Assembly (NCBI RefSeq): GCF_021173085.1
Contig: NZ_CP076412.1
Coordinates: forward strand, 496,001-560,000
Source: Ralstonia wenshanensis
GTDB taxonomy: Bacteria; Pseudomonadota; Gammaproteobacteria; Burkholderiales; Burkholderiaceae
Direction: 5' to 3'
Length of the DNA stretch: 64,000 bases
The position numbers and the translations under genes are program-made. Below are positions 26,942-36,327 of the stretch, piece after piece. The notes under the pieces are model-generated. The model did no database searches and was not told the origin of the DNA. It saw nothing but the letters and a program-made list of their open reading frames with translations. Numbering within the stretch: the stretch's first letter is position 1; each line of letters starts with the position of its first letter.

Positions 26942-27073
26942 ATGAAACGCACCATCGCCCTCCTCATCCTTGCTGCTGCCGCCACCTCTGCGCTGAGCGC
27001 GTGCGTAGTGGTGCCGGCAGGCGGCTATTACGACCGCCCGCATTACTACCGCCCGTACTACCGCGGCTATTGA
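26942..27073 (+). CDS. Small Tyr-rich lipoprotein, 43 aa
   Basis: A 43-codon gene beginning MKRTIALLILAAAATSALSAC. The signal peptide ends in a lipobox LSAC, so the mature peptide would be about 23 residues, lipid-anchored and very rich in Tyr, Arg and Pro (YYDRPHYYRPYYRGY). GGAG lies about eight bases before the ATG. Short Tyr/Arg/Pro-rich exported peptides of this kind are common in Burkholderiales and have no known function. Confidence 0.7.
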   Translation: MKRTIALLILAAAATSALSACVVVPAGGYYDRPHYYRPYYRGY

Positions 27074-27110
27074 TCCACGCATTGCGCGGCGCGGCCTGCA
27101 TGCCCGCCGC

Positions 27111-28691
27111 TCAGGCCTTGCGCGCTTGCAGCATGCGGATGCGCGCGACGGCCTGGTGGTCGGTCGTGGCAGCGTCGTAAAGGCGCGCCAGATCGGCCTT
27201 CAATGCCGTGCGCGAACCGCCGTCCAGATACACCATGTGCCCCGACGGATAGAACCCCGCCGACAGGTTCTTGCGCACACCCGCATCCAGCAACGGCATC
27301 GCCTTCAGGTCCAGCATGGTCTGGTAGAACGGCGTGACGAAGTCGTAATAGCCGTTGGCGGAGAACACTTTCAGATCCACGTTCAAGCTCATCGTGGCCG
27401 CCAGGTCGCCGGCGGTGTAAAGGGCAACGTTGCCGTTGGCATCAAGCCCTTTCTGCGCGCCGGTCGGGTCGGTGTGGCGGAAGTCCCAATGGCGGAAGGC
27501 CTGGTCGTTCAAATCCGTGAAGGCGGAGTTGGACGTGAACTTCAGGTCGTCGTTCAGGTAGGTGTTCCACATGGCGGTGTAGACGCCCGACACTGCCGTC
27601 ATGGTCGGATCATTGCCGCCCGAGTTCGGATCTACGCTGGCTGCAATGCCGGTGTGGATGCCCGTGACGCGGCCGTCGTACGCGCCCAGCGACAAGCCCT
27701 TGTCGGCCAGCAGCGTGGTCAGGAACAGCGACGTGCCCGCGCCGTCATACGCTGCCACATCCAGCCGCCAGCCCTGCAACGTCGCCGCATCGATGCCGGT
27801 ATAGGCAGACAACGTTTTCAGCACGGCCGGATCGGCATGCGTGGGCTTGGCAAGCGCTTTTTCGTAATCGGTGCTGGCAAATACGGCGGCAGCTTCGGTA
27901 AAGTCGCCCACGTCGGCGGGCAGTGGGTCGCCCTTGGGCGAGGTGGCTCGCTTGTGGAACCACGCATCTGCCGCACAGGTCGGCAACAGCCCCACCGGGT
28001 TGCCCGCCTGCGTGTAGTCAAGGATGGACGACTGCAGCGTGATGCCGTTCAAGTCGACCCCGTCTTCATGCAACACATACGACAGCACGCAGGAACGCGC
28101 CGTGCCGTAAGACTCGCCAAACAGAAACTTGGGCGAATTCCATCGATCATTGGCCGTCAGCCAACGCTTGATGAACTGCGCGATGCTGCGCGCGTCCTGG
28201 TCAACGCCCCAGAAATCGAGGTTGCGCTTGGGCGCGATGGCCGTCGAATAGCCGGTGCCGACCGGGTTGATGAAAACCAGGTCGGAGCGATCGAGCAGGC
28301 TGTCCGGGTTGTCTTCCATACGGTACGGCGCGGGCGGCGTGAACGACGGCATCGACGTCACGATGCGGCGCGGTGCGAACGACCCCAGCAGCACAAATAC
28401 CGCCGAAGACCCCGGCCCGCCGTTATAGAAGAACGTCACCGGCCGCGCCTGTGCGCCGCCCGCTGGCGCATCCGCCACAAAGGCCACATGGAACATCTTG
28501 GCCGCAGGCTGCGAACTGCTCGGGTCTACCGTGACGAGGTGGCCGGCATGCGCGGTGTAAGCGATATTGCGTCCGCCGATGCGCACGGTGTGATGCGTGA
28601 TCGCCATGCCCTCGCTGGTGTCGGTCACGTTGTCGTCGGGGCCGTTGCCGTATGCGGTGGGGTCGAAGAACGGCTGGTCGGTGGTGGTCAT
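27111..28691 (-). CDS. S10 family serine carboxypeptidase-like protein
   Basis: A 526-residue alpha/beta hydrolase of peptidase family S10. The oxyanion NGGPGSS (about 90-96), nucleophile Ser194 in GESYGTAR, Asp450 in NGYYDFVTP and His485 in PSGHMVYLD complete the triad. S10 enzymes remove C-terminal residues and work best at acid pH. No signal peptide is seen at the MTTTDQPFF start; the upstream open frame runs into the neighbouring gene and is rejected. It follows an S53 peptidase gene by 13 bases, so the two form an operon. Confidence 0.88.
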   Translation of the reverse strand: MTTTDQPFFDPTAYGNGPDDNVTDTSEGMAITHHTVRIGGRNIAYTAHAGHLVTVDPSSSQPAAKMFHVAFVADAPAGGAQARPVTFFYNGGPGSSAVFVLLGSFAPRRIVTSMPSFTPPAPYRMEDNPDSLLDRSDLVFINPVGTGYSTAIAPKRNLDFWGVDQDARSIAQFIKRWLTANDRWNSPKFLFGESYGTARSCVLSYVLHEDGVDLNGITLQSSILDYTQAGNPVGLLPTCAADAWFHKRATSPKGDPLPADVGDFTEAAAVFASTDYEKALAKPTHADPAVLKTLSAYTGIDAATLQGWRLDVAAYDGAGTSLFLTTLLADKGLSLGAYDGRVTGIHTGIAASVDPNSGGNDPTMTAVSGVYTAMWNTYLNDDLKFTSNSAFTDLNDQAFRHWDFRHTDPTGAQKGLDANGNVALYTAGDLAATMSLNVDLKVFSANGYYDFVTPFYQTMLDLKAMPLLDAGVRKNLSAGFYPSGHMVYLDGGSRTALKADLARLYDAATTDHQAVARIRMLQARKA

Positions 28692-28704
28692 GCGTGCCTC
28701 GCTG

Positions 28705-30303
28705 CTAGAAAAGGTTCGCGATTGCGTCGCCCTTGGGGCTGCCCAAGCCTGTGCAGGCGTCCCAACCGGGCGCGGCGGCAAAGGTGCCGTTGTTGCCCTG
28801 CTTGATGTCGTTGAACGCGGCGGGGTTCTGATACAGCCGCGCATGCAGATAACCCGCCGGGCGTCCCTTGACAGCGTTGATGCGCGCGATGAGCGCGGCC
28901 CACAGCGGTGCGGCGGCGCTGGTGCCGCCCACTACGCCGGGCTCCCCATCCACGCGGACGACATAGCCGGTCAGCGGGTCGGCATCGGCCGAGACATCAG
29001 GCACGCCGCGCCGCGCCAGCGGCACACTCTCGCCGCCGGTCTGCTGCGCGGCCAGGCCCTGCTGCCAACTCGGCAATGCAAAGACGGTGCTCACCCCGCC
29101 GCCGCCCGCGCCGCCTCGTGCGCCGTCGTTCCAGACGGTTTCCTCTTCGATGCGGTTTCCGCTGGCACGCACGCTGGTGCCGCCACATGCCAGGGCGTAC
29201 GGGCTGGAGGCGGGAAAGTCGACATGCTCTGCACGATCCGGCATGCCATCACTGGAGCCGTTGTCGCCCGAGGCCGCACACACCGTCACGCCCATGGTTG
29301 CGGCGCTCTGCAGCGCGGCGTTGACGGCTTGCATGGCCTGCGGCGTCCAGGCGTTTTCGGGCGCGCCCCAACTGATGGAAACCACCGAGGGCCGCAGCTT
29401 GGTGTCATGGATGGCGGCGTTGATGGCTTGCACGAAACCGGCGTCGGTATTGACGGTGAAGTACACAGCCAGCGTGGCGCCCGGCGCCGCAGCGCCTGCC
29501 ACTTCCAGGTCGAGCATGACTTCGCCGTCGGGCCCGCTCGGGTCGCCGGTCGGGCGGTTGGCGCCCGGCCCGACCGGTATGGCCGTCACCGTCGGCATCG
29601 GCACGCCCACCTCCTGGAAGTACGCACGCAGATCGTCTTCCCGATAGCCGCCGCCAAGCTCAACAAACGCAATGCACTGGCCGGCGCCATCGCCCTGCGG
29701 AAAGCCGTAGAGCTGCGCGAGCTGCACCGGCGTGTACGACGCGGTGGGCGCCGCACGGGCGGGCCGGATGCCTCCCGGCTCAACCGATCCGGTAGGCAAC
29801 GGCACAAAGCGAAAGTGCGGCGCCGCCTGCGGACGTGAGTCGAGCCCCAGGACGGCAACCACCACGTCCTGCAATGATTCCGGCAACCGCAGCGGGCCCG
29901 AACGCCCGCGGTATTCGCAGTCGCCGTGTGCCACGCGGTGCAGGTGCGTATCGAACGCGCGGCAGAACTGTTCGACGGAGCCTTCCAGCATGACCGTGGC
30001 GGCGGCCACGTTCACTTCGACCACTTGCAGGCCCTGTTCGCGGGCAAAGGTGCGCACGGCGTCGATGTCGTCCGTGGCAGCGCCAAACTGGGCGGCCCAC
30101 TCTTCGCGGGTCAGCGGTGTGGGCGGTGGCGTTCCGGCAGCATGCGCGTGGACAAATCCGGACAGGCGCGCATCGAGCTCAGCCTCGTTCGGGCGGCGCA
30201 ATTGCACGAGCGCCCGGATCTGCTCTGCCGGATGCGCATCGCCGAGGATGCGCGCGTCTTCAGGAATGGTGCGCTCGCTGCCGCGCAGGGGGTGCCGGAC
30301 CAT
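28705..30303 (-). CDS. S53 family peptidase (sedolisin/kumamolisin-like)
   Basis: A 532-residue pro-peptidase. The N-terminal prodomain (to about residue 185) includes LSREEWAAQFG-like sequence. The catalytic domain carries Glu261 and Asp265 in GEVMLDLE, Asp347 in ASGDNGSSDG, and the nucleophile Ser462 in GGTSAAAP. The C-terminal FNDIKQGNNG and GWDACTGLG are the calcium site. Family enzymes are acid endopeptidases that self-activate. There is no signal peptide. The start is the ATG giving MVRHPLRGSE. It is cotranscribed with the S10 peptidase. Confidence 0.9.
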   Translation of the reverse strand: MVRHPLRGSERTIPEDARILGDAHPAEQIRALVQLRRPNEAELDARLSGFVHAHAAGTPPPTPLTREEWAAQFGAATDDIDAVRTFAREQGLQVVEVNVAAATVMLEGSVEQFCRAFDTHLHRVAHGDCEYRGRSGPLRLPESLQDVVVAVLGLDSRPQAAPHFRFVPLPTGSVEPGGIRPARAAPTASYTPVQLAQLYGFPQGDGAGQCIAFVELGGGYREDDLRAYFQEVGVPMPTVTAIPVGPGANRPTGDPSGPDGEVMLDLEVAGAAAPGATLAVYFTVNTDAGFVQAINAAIHDTKLRPSVVSISWGAPENAWTPQAMQAVNAALQSAATMGVTVCAASGDNGSSDGMPDRAEHVDFPASSPYALACGGTSVRASGNRIEEETVWNDGARGGAGGGGVSTVFALPSWQQGLAAQQTGGESVPLARRGVPDVSADADPLTGYVVRVDGEPGVVGGTSAAAPLWAALIARINAVKGRPAGYLHARLYQNPAAFNDIKQGNNGTFAAAPGWDACTGLGSPKGDAIANLF

Positions 30304-30435
30304 GGGCCATCTCCATGTAGGTAGGTGGCCTGTGCGTCGCAACCGGCGTGCCGAGGTACGGAGGGTGCCGACAGGATGCGGCGCCACCTCCAACCACGTT
30401 AGGCGATGGCTTGCCCACTTGATCTACAGCGTTCG

Positions 30436-31494
30436 TCAGTCGGCAAAATCGGCGCTGCTGGCACCTTCTGCCGCGTGCTGCGGCTTGCCTTCGGCAAAGG
30501 CGCGGCGGATCAGTGCGCCGCATGCCGCGCTGCGCACATAGGCCCGGGGGGCCAGAGTCTCGCGCACGAGCATGCCGTAGTGCTGCTTGTCAGCGGTGAT
30601 CCACGGATAGAAGCCGAAGGCGCCGGCAGAGCTGAACGCACCGTCGCCGCCGGGCTGGTCCTCGATCCAGTAGTTGAGCGCGTAATGCCACGGCAGTGCG
30701 GCCGGGGTGCTGACAGCGGTTGGGCACGTGCCCGGCTCGGTGCAAACAGCATGCTGGCCGAGCATCTTGCCGAGCTGGTATTCGCCGCGAATGAGACGAC
30801 GCAAGAACTGGCCATAAGCCGCCGGCGTGGCGATCATTCCGCCGGCCGGTTCGGGTGCGAGGTAGCGAATGCCGAGTGGCTGGCCGGCATCGCGCAGGCC
30901 CGGCGCATTGGCAAGCTGGCGGTCGAGGTCGTTGTTGAGCGCCTCGGCGTCGGCACGGCCCAGACCGAGATCCATCAGCAGCTTCTGATCATGGCCGCCG
31001 TTGTAGCTGAAGCGGCCAACGTGCCCAGGCGTGAAGGTCGCGTTACGGCCGCGCGCAAAGCAGCTTTGCACGGTGTCGTTGCGATTGCACAGCAGAGGAT
31101 TGAGCCCGTCGTAGCCCGAGCGCATGGTGAGCGCATCGATTTCGGCAGGTGTGGGCTTACCTTGCGCACGCTCCACCACGTAGGCACCAAACACCCATTT
31201 GGATGCCGATGCCAGCCGCACCGTCTTGTTGGGCCCGATCCGCTGGCCCCGCTGACCGTGCATCAGTTCGCCATGGGCGTCACCGATTTCCCAGTAGTAA
31301 TCGCCCAAGCGCTGACAACTGCCGGCATTCGCGAGTGTGGATTCCACGGCGGCACGGCGCGTTGCCAGGCTCGGTGCACCCGCGTGCGCCGCGGCCGTTG
31401 CCACCAACGCTGCCCATGCCACCAAAGCGGCGCCCGTCCCTCGCCCGAACCCTGCGAACGCCCTGTTGTTCTGGGCGCGTCTTGCTTGCGTCAT
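30436..31494 (-). CDS. Exported serine hydrolase, beta-lactamase/penicillin-binding fold
   Basis: A 352-residue protein with an N-terminal signal segment (GAALVAWAALVATAAAHA). The SxxK nucleophile motif is SASK in VRLASASKWVFGAYVV near residue 97, and a YxN-like SYNGG occurs near residue 165. This supports a class C beta-lactamase-related hydrolase such as an esterase or D-amino-peptidase. The third KTG-type motif is not obvious, so activity is unproven. It has the same orientation as the two peptidase genes but about 130 bp separate them. Confidence 0.72.
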   Translation of the reverse strand: MTQARRAQNNRAFAGFGRGTGAALVAWAALVATAAAHAGAPSLATRRAAVESTLANAGSCQRLGDYYWEIGDAHGELMHGQRGQRIGPNKTVRLASASKWVFGAYVVERAQGKPTPAEIDALTMRSGYDGLNPLLCNRNDTVQSCFARGRNATFTPGHVGRFSYNGGHDQKLLMDLGLGRADAEALNNDLDRQLANAPGLRDAGQPLGIRYLAPEPAGGMIATPAAYGQFLRRLIRGEYQLGKMLGQHAVCTEPGTCPTAVSTPAALPWHYALNYWIEDQPGGDGAFSSAGAFGFYPWITADKQHYGMLVRETLAPRAYVRSAACGALIRRAFAEGKPQHAAEGASSADFAD

Positions 31495-31915
31495 GTCGAT
31501 GTCCTGCTCGTTTTCTGATGCCTAGCCAGCCCGGCGGCACTGTACCGCAGCACGCGTGGCATTTCGCTGTTTTGACGCAGGGGTGCCTGTTGCTGTGCAG
31601 TCTTGCAACATGTCCTCCGCGAACGCGCATGACTGTATCGGCGGCACCTTGCAGGCAGGTTGCGGGCATCCCATCGGTATGCGTTTCAAACGTAAGCGTT
31701 TGCGCGTCGATTAATCGTCTTGGCGAGTGATGAATATCACTTCATATTCGAACCCCCAATATGTCCTAAACCTCCCGTTTATGAGCCAAATGGAGGATAA
31801 GAATCATGCCAAGGGGCGCTAGCGGTCTGCAGAGAGTGTCCTAGAATGCAACCGAAGAATAGTAGATTTAAATAAAACTAAATACGCGGCAGCGGCGAGC
31901 TTTCGGGAGCGGGCC
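31495..31915. other. Intergenic region, about 420 bp, with possible mini-ORFs
   Basis: No confident gene. A 30-codon frame starts at 31730 and ends at 31822. A 12-codon frame starting at 31806 overlaps it and has an excellent ribosome site (GGAGGA eight bases upstream). Base composition from 31730 on is more AT-rich than the neighbours. A TAGAAT at about 31841 may be a -10 for the small gene that follows. Confidence 0.3.
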
Positions 31916-32116
31916 ATGGGAACAATCAAACGGGGAACAGCGAGCTTGAGTGCTCGCCTGGGGTGGGAACGTCACCCTGCTAATTGGCAGGTGATCCCTA
32001 CGCGTCGGCGCCTTTTTCAAACACGCCTTCCGGCGACGCGCACCTCCACCGTTTTGCTTTGGATTCTGGCCATCTCGATTACCGTCGGTGTCGGGCTGAT
32101 GCACCAATTGTGGTAA
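31916..32116 (+). CDS. Small single-pass membrane protein, 66 aa
   Basis: A 66-residue ORF with a basic N-terminal half (RLGWERHPANW, PTRRRLFQTR) and one C-terminal membrane segment (TVLLWILAISITVGVGLMHQLW), which suggests a tail-anchored inner membrane protein. CGGGAGCGGG precedes the ATG. A comparable antisense frame exists but lacks protein-like composition. The function is unknown; existence is moderately supported. Confidence 0.45.
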   Translation: MGTIKRGTASLSARLGWERHPANWQVIPTRRRLFQTRLPATRTSTVLLWILAISITVGVGLMHQLW

Positions 32117-32384
32117 CCAAAAAAACATAAAGGAATTTTGTACGGGGAAGGTCGCAGCGCGAGAGCGAACCCGCAGTCAACCACCGAATTGACAGACCGT
32201 ATAACGGCACCGAGGGATAGTCCGACCCGCTTCACTGGGTCAATCGCATCCGGATGGATTCAGCATCTGGAGCATCGTCATCCCTCCATTCGGAAACAAC
32301 GCTCCTGCATGTGGCCATTGCGCCGCGAAAGCGGCATGTGGGGCTCGCCGCTCAACTGGCGCGCCTGATCAATGGGGGAGCATC

Positions 32385-32726
32385 ATGAACATTTCATTCA
32401 CCGGCAAGACCTTCAGGTCCGTAGGCGACCTGTTCTTCCAAGCCATCGTCGACGGCAAGGTCGTGAGCTGTTTCGTCACGTCCGAAGCGCTCTCGCTTTG
32501 CGATTGCGCGCATCAAAAAATCACGGCCGAAGAGGTTTATCGCAATTACCGCGACTGGATCGAATTGGCTGCGTCGGACCTGATCCGCGCGGGCTCGCTC
32601 GCACCGGTCATCGTGCGCGGCCGCGACCTGGCCGCTTCTCGTGCTTCGCTGCCGCACGGTGGCGTGCCGGCCTACGATCTGGATCGCGCGCGTCAACTGC
32701 GCCTGGTCCCGCGCTCGTCGCGCTGA
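32385..32726 (+). CDS. DUF1488 family protein
   Basis: A 113-residue cytoplasmic protein of the DUF1488 family, with the characteristic FTGKTFRSVGDLFFQAIVDGK-type opening cut short here to its key FQA and VSCFVTSEAL segments, and the YRNYRDWIELAASDLI helix. The function is unknown. GGGGGAG precedes the ATG. A TTGACA at 32189-32194 may be a -35 but the -10 is weak. It stands alone, convergent with the acyl-CoA synthetase gene. Confidence 0.82.
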   Translation: MNISFTGKTFRSVGDLFFQAIVDGKVVSCFVTSEALSLCDCAHQKITAEEVYRNYRDWIELAASDLIRAGSLAPVIVRGRDLAASRASLPHGGVPAYDLDRARQLRLVPRSSR

Positions 32727-32796
32727 TAGCGCTGGCGCAGCGGAACGTGCGGTCGGGGGGCCGCACGTTCCGTGAGTGCCAAAGCTCAACGCACGA

Positions 32797-34494
32797 TTAA
32801 TCGGCCGGGAAATCCTCTTCCCAATATTCCTGCAGGTTGCGTACGCCCGCGGCGCTTTCGCTGCGCGTGGCTTCACGCATGCGCAATTCGACGCGCCGGA
32901 TTTTGCCTGAGATGGTTTTGGGCAGATCGGCAAACTCGATGCGGCGCACGCGCTTGTACGAAGCCAATCGGCTACGGCAAAAGCCAAGGATGTCGCGCGC
33001 CAGTTCCGGCCCGGCTTCGTGCCCCGCGCGCAGCACCAGGAAAGCCTTCGGCACGGCCAGACGGAGTGGGTCGGGGCTCGGCACAACGGCGGCCTCGGCG
33101 ATGGCCGGGTGCTCGATCAGCACGCTCTCCAGCTCGAACGGGCTGACTCGGTAATCCGATGCCTTGAATACGTCATCGGCGCGGCCGACGTAAGTCAGGT
33201 AGCCGCTGTCATCGCGCGCCGCAATGTCGGAGGTGTGATACACGCCGCCGCGCATGGCCTCGGCGGTTTTGTCGGGGTTGCCGGCGTAGCCCTCCATCAG
33301 GCCGGTCGGGCGTGCATTCAATTCGATGCAGATCTCGCCCTCCTCCGCCTCGTGGCCGTCGGGGTCGCGCAGCGTGATGCGGTAGCCCGGCAGCGGCCGG
33401 CCCATCGAGCCCGCCTTGACCGGTTGCCCGGGGCTGTTGCCGATCTGGCAGGTGGTTTCGGTCTGGCCGTAGCCGTCGCGGATGGTGATGCCCCACGCGG
33501 CGCGCACCCGTTCGATCACCTCGGGGTTGAGCGGCTCGCCTGCGCCCACGAGTTCGCGCAGCGCGGGTTTCCACGCGGCCAGGTCTTCCTGGATCAGCAT
33601 GCGCCACACCGTGGGGGGTGCGCACAGCGTCGTCACCTTGGCGCGGCACAGCACATCGAGCGCCGCCTTGGGCTCGAAGCGCGCGTAGTTGTAGATGAAG
33701 ACGGTGGCGCCGGCATTCCACGGCGCGAAGAAGCAGCTCCACGCGTGCTTGGCCCAGCCCGGCGAGCTGATGTTCCAGTGCACATCACCGGGGCGCAGGC
33801 CGATCCAGTACAGCGTCGACAGATGCCCCACCGGATAGCTCGCATGCGTATGCATCACGAGTTTGGGTTTGGACGTGGTGCCGGACGTGAAATACAGCAA
33901 CAACGGATCGCTGGCCTGCGTTGGTGCGTCGGGCTTGAATTCAGCGGAGGCATCGTAGGCGTCTTCAAAACGGTGCCAGCCGGCCGGCGCCTTGTCCGTA
34001 CCGACCGCGATGCGTGTGAATGTGCCTGAGACCGCGTCCAGCTTGGCGCAATCTGCCCCGCCGACCACCACGTGGCTCACCTCACCCATGGCAATGCGTT
34101 CGCGCAGGTCTTCTGCCGTGAGCAGCGTCGTGGCCGGAATGATGACCGCGCCGATCTTGATGCTGGCGAGCATCACATCCCACAGCCCCGGCACGTTGCC
34201 GAGCATGAGCAGGATGCGATCACCGCGCTGCACGCCCAGCGCCCGCAAATGGTTGGCCACGCGCGCCGAGCGCTCCGCCATCTGTGCGAACGACAGCCGC
34301 GTCTCGTTTCCCTGATCGTCGACCACCCACAGGGCGATGGCGTCGTTGCCGCGCGCCATGGCGTCGAAATAATCCAGCGCCCAGTTGAAACGATCCAACT
34401 CGGGCCATACAAAATCGCGCACGGCGGTGTCGTAATCCTCACGGTGCGCGAGCAGAAAGTCGCGGCACCGCAGGAAAGCGTCCAGCGATGTCAT
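32797..34494 (-). CDS. AMP-binding acyl-CoA synthetase
   Basis: A 565-residue adenylate-forming ligase that activates a carboxylic acid to acyl-CoA with ATP. The P-loop YFTSGTTSKPKLVMHTH (about 210-227), DGYGQTETT near 340, the hinge GRADDVFKASDYR near 430 and the catalytic Lys in TISGKIRR near 530 are intact. The aromatic-rich WALDYFDAMARG start and SSPGWAKHAWS resemble medium-chain or benzoate-type ligases. The exact substrate cannot be read. AAGGAGACAGGC precedes the ATG. Confidence 0.9.
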   Translation of the reverse strand: MTSLDAFLRCRDFLLAHREDYDTAVRDFVWPELDRFNWALDYFDAMARGNDAIALWVVDDQGNETRLSFAQMAERSARVANHLRALGVQRGDRILLMLGNVPGLWDVMLASIKIGAVIIPATTLLTAEDLRERIAMGEVSHVVVGGADCAKLDAVSGTFTRIAVGTDKAPAGWHRFEDAYDASAEFKPDAPTQASDPLLLYFTSGTTSKPKLVMHTHASYPVGHLSTLYWIGLRPGDVHWNISSPGWAKHAWSCFFAPWNAGATVFIYNYARFEPKAALDVLCRAKVTTLCAPPTVWRMLIQEDLAAWKPALRELVGAGEPLNPEVIERVRAAWGITIRDGYGQTETTCQIGNSPGQPVKAGSMGRPLPGYRITLRDPDGHEAEEGEICIELNARPTGLMEGYAGNPDKTAEAMRGGVYHTSDIAARDDSGYLTYVGRADDVFKASDYRVSPFELESVLIEHPAIAEAAVVPSPDPLRLAVPKAFLVLRAGHEAGPELARDILGFCRSRLASYKRVRRIEFADLPKTISGKIRRVELRMREATRSESAAGVRNLQEYWEEDFPAD

Positions 34495-34598
34495 GCCTGT
34501 CTCCTTGGGTTCGGAGCGCGGCGTTATGCACGCTCCAACTGCACGCGCCTCGTCCGGGCGCTACGGAAACGCACCTGCAACCAACATCGCCACTTATA

Positions 34599-34612
34599 GG
34601 AGGAATTCCTCC
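34599..34612. promoter_or_regulatory. Perfect palindrome GGAGGAATTCCTCC
   Basis: A 14-bp perfect palindrome about 105 bases upstream of the acyl-CoA synthetase start. It could be an operator. Its position between two minus-strand genes also allows a role in the 3' region of the upstream membrane protein gene. Confidence 0.3.
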
Positions 34613-34646
34613 GCCAGACCAGCCCGGATTCTCCCGAGCCATGCGC

Positions 34647-35168
34647 TCATTGCGAGCGCGGCGGAAAACGCAGCGAGCGGCCGCCGCCCAGGCTCAGCCA
34701 CGCCCAGGCCGCTGCGGCAACCACGGCACCCAGCACGACGATCCACTGAGCGCTGACCAGCATCAGCTCGATCGTGCCGGCCATGTCGGGCAGTATCTGC
34801 GGCCAGGCCGGCGCAAGCCAGCCGTCGGCGTCGAACCATGCGCCGCGTCCGGCGCCCGTGGCCAGTTCCACCGCCAACAGCGCCGCATTGATGGCCGCGA
34901 ATGCCATGCCGCTGTGTGCCAGCAGGCGGCTGAACACCGGCAGTTCATACAGGGGCTTCATATATTGGATGTGCCGTGTGAGCGACCACGCGCACACGAT
35001 GAGCAACGCTACGCTGATGGCGGCCATAGGCGCCGGAGTGCGCAGGCACACGCCCAGCGCGATCCACGCCAGCGCATGGATCTCGTGGCGCCGATAGATG
35101 CGCAGTGCACGCGCCGCGTGCAGCAGGCCAATCGGCGGAACACCTGGGGGAACACCGGCAGACGCCAT
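34647..35168 (-). CDS. Hypothetical membrane protein
   Basis: A 173-residue protein with about four hydrophobic segments (IHALAWIALGVCL, MAAISVALLIVCAWSL, MAFAAINAALLAVEL, WIVVLGAVVAAAAWAWL). The ATG at 35168 (MASAGVPPG) is chosen because GGAG stands six bases ahead; two ATGs further upstream are weaker. No family is recognised. It lies upstream of the acyl-CoA synthetase gene with a gap of about 150 bp, so linkage is unsure. Confidence 0.65.
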   Translation of the reverse strand: MASAGVPPGVPPIGLLHAARALRIYRRHEIHALAWIALGVCLRTPAPMAAISVALLIVCAWSLTRHIQYMKPLYELPVFSRLLAHSGMAFAAINAALLAVELATGAGRGAWFDADGWLAPAWPQILPDMAGTIELMLVSAQWIVVLGAVVAAAAWAWLSLGGGRSLRFPPRSQ

Positions 35169-35311
35169 GATGTGCTCCATGAGCGGAAGGTTGGTGCGGC
35201 GCCGCACGTCTGTAGCTGGGCAGCCCGCAACTGCTTGCAGTGTACCGACCGGTTTTCACCGGCGCGAGTTCAAACAACATCCCTCCGCCAAATGACGGAC
35301 GCCCAACGCAC

Positions 35312-36196
35312 TCAGGCCTCGCGCAAATGCTCGATCAACTGGCGTGCGAAGACAGGCAGATCATCGAAATGGCGCACGCAGATGCGCAGCAGGCGCGTCG
35401 CCCAGGCGTCGGTCAGGCGCACACGGCGGATGCCCATGGAGCGCTGCAGCCGGATCGCCGCATGCTCGGGAATGACGCCCACGCCCACGTTGCGTTCCAC
35501 CATGCGGCAGACGGCGTCGAAGCTGCGCAGCCGCACGCGGTATTTGAGCCGGTGACCGGCACGTGCAGCGTGCCCGGCCAGATAGGCCTGCAATGCGTTG
35601 TCGCCCGTCAGGCCGACAAAATCCTCCTGCAAGGTTTCGACGAAGGCCAGTTCGCGGCGCTCGGCCAGCGGGTGGTCGCGCGCGGTCACCAGCACAAGGC
35701 GGTCGTGGCGGAACGGAAAGGTCTCCAGCCCGGACAAGTCCACCGCGTCGTTGACGATGCCGATGTCGGCGCGCCCCTGCGCAATCGCTTCGACAATCTC
35801 GTGGCTGACCAGCTCTTCCAGATCGACATCGACTTCAGAGTGTGCGGCCAGAAACGCGCTGAGCGTTTCCGGCAAGAACTCGGTCATGGCCGCCGTGTTG
35901 GAAAGCAGCCGCACGTAGCCCTTGAGACCGCGCGCGTATTCGCCCAGCTCGCCGCGCATGCGATCCATCTGTTGCAGGACGACGCGGGCGTGGTGAACCA
36001 GCGTGCGGCCGGCTGCGGTCGTTTCCACACCGCGCCGGTTGCGCGTGAGCAGCGGCACGCCCAGTGTGTCTTCCATACCGCGGATGCGCGCGCTCGCCGA
36101 CGCCAATGTCAGGTGCACACGCTCGGCCCCCGCCGTGATGCTGCCAGCTTCGGCGGTATGGAGGAAGAGTCGGAGGTCGGTGAGGTCAAAGCGCAC
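35312..36196 (-). CDS. LysR family transcriptional regulator
   Basis: A regulator of about 294 residues. The winged helix (RFDLTDLRLFLHTAEAGSITAGAERVHL, ASASARIRGMEDTLGVPLLTR) is at the N-terminus, and the effector domain follows from about residue 90. The GTG at 36196 gives the usual LysR opening; a TTG four codons earlier is also possible. It is divergent from a TauE-type exporter, the usual arrangement for a regulator of anion export, so sulfite- or sulfonate-like effectors are plausible but unproven. Confidence 0.9.
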   Translation of the reverse strand: MRFDLTDLRLFLHTAEAGSITAGAERVHLTLASASARIRGMEDTLGVPLLTRNRRGVETTAAGRTLVHHARVVLQQMDRMRGELGEYARGLKGYVRLLSNTAAMTEFLPETLSAFLAAHSEVDVDLEELVSHEIVEAIAQGRADIGIVNDAVDLSGLETFPFRHDRLVLVTARDHPLAERRELAFVETLQEDFVGLTGDNALQAYLAGHAARAGHRLKYRVRLRSFDAVCRMVERNVGVGVIPEHAAIRLQRSMGIRRVRLTDAWATRLLRICVRHFDDLPVFARQLIEHLREA

Positions 36197-36327
36197 GATG
36201 CATCTCAAAATTGTCGCCAGCCTCAGTCTTGCGCTGAGGCTTGGTCAATGTATCGCACATTGCGGCGGAGTCGCCAGTGTCCGAAACTGAGGCACCTAAA
36301 AACAAAACATCCCAGACATCGCCCCCA

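Noticed and set aside
31280-31669. A 129-codon minus-strand frame upstream of the serine hydrolase
   Set aside because: It overlaps the hydrolase start in another frame, has unlikely composition and no ribosome site.
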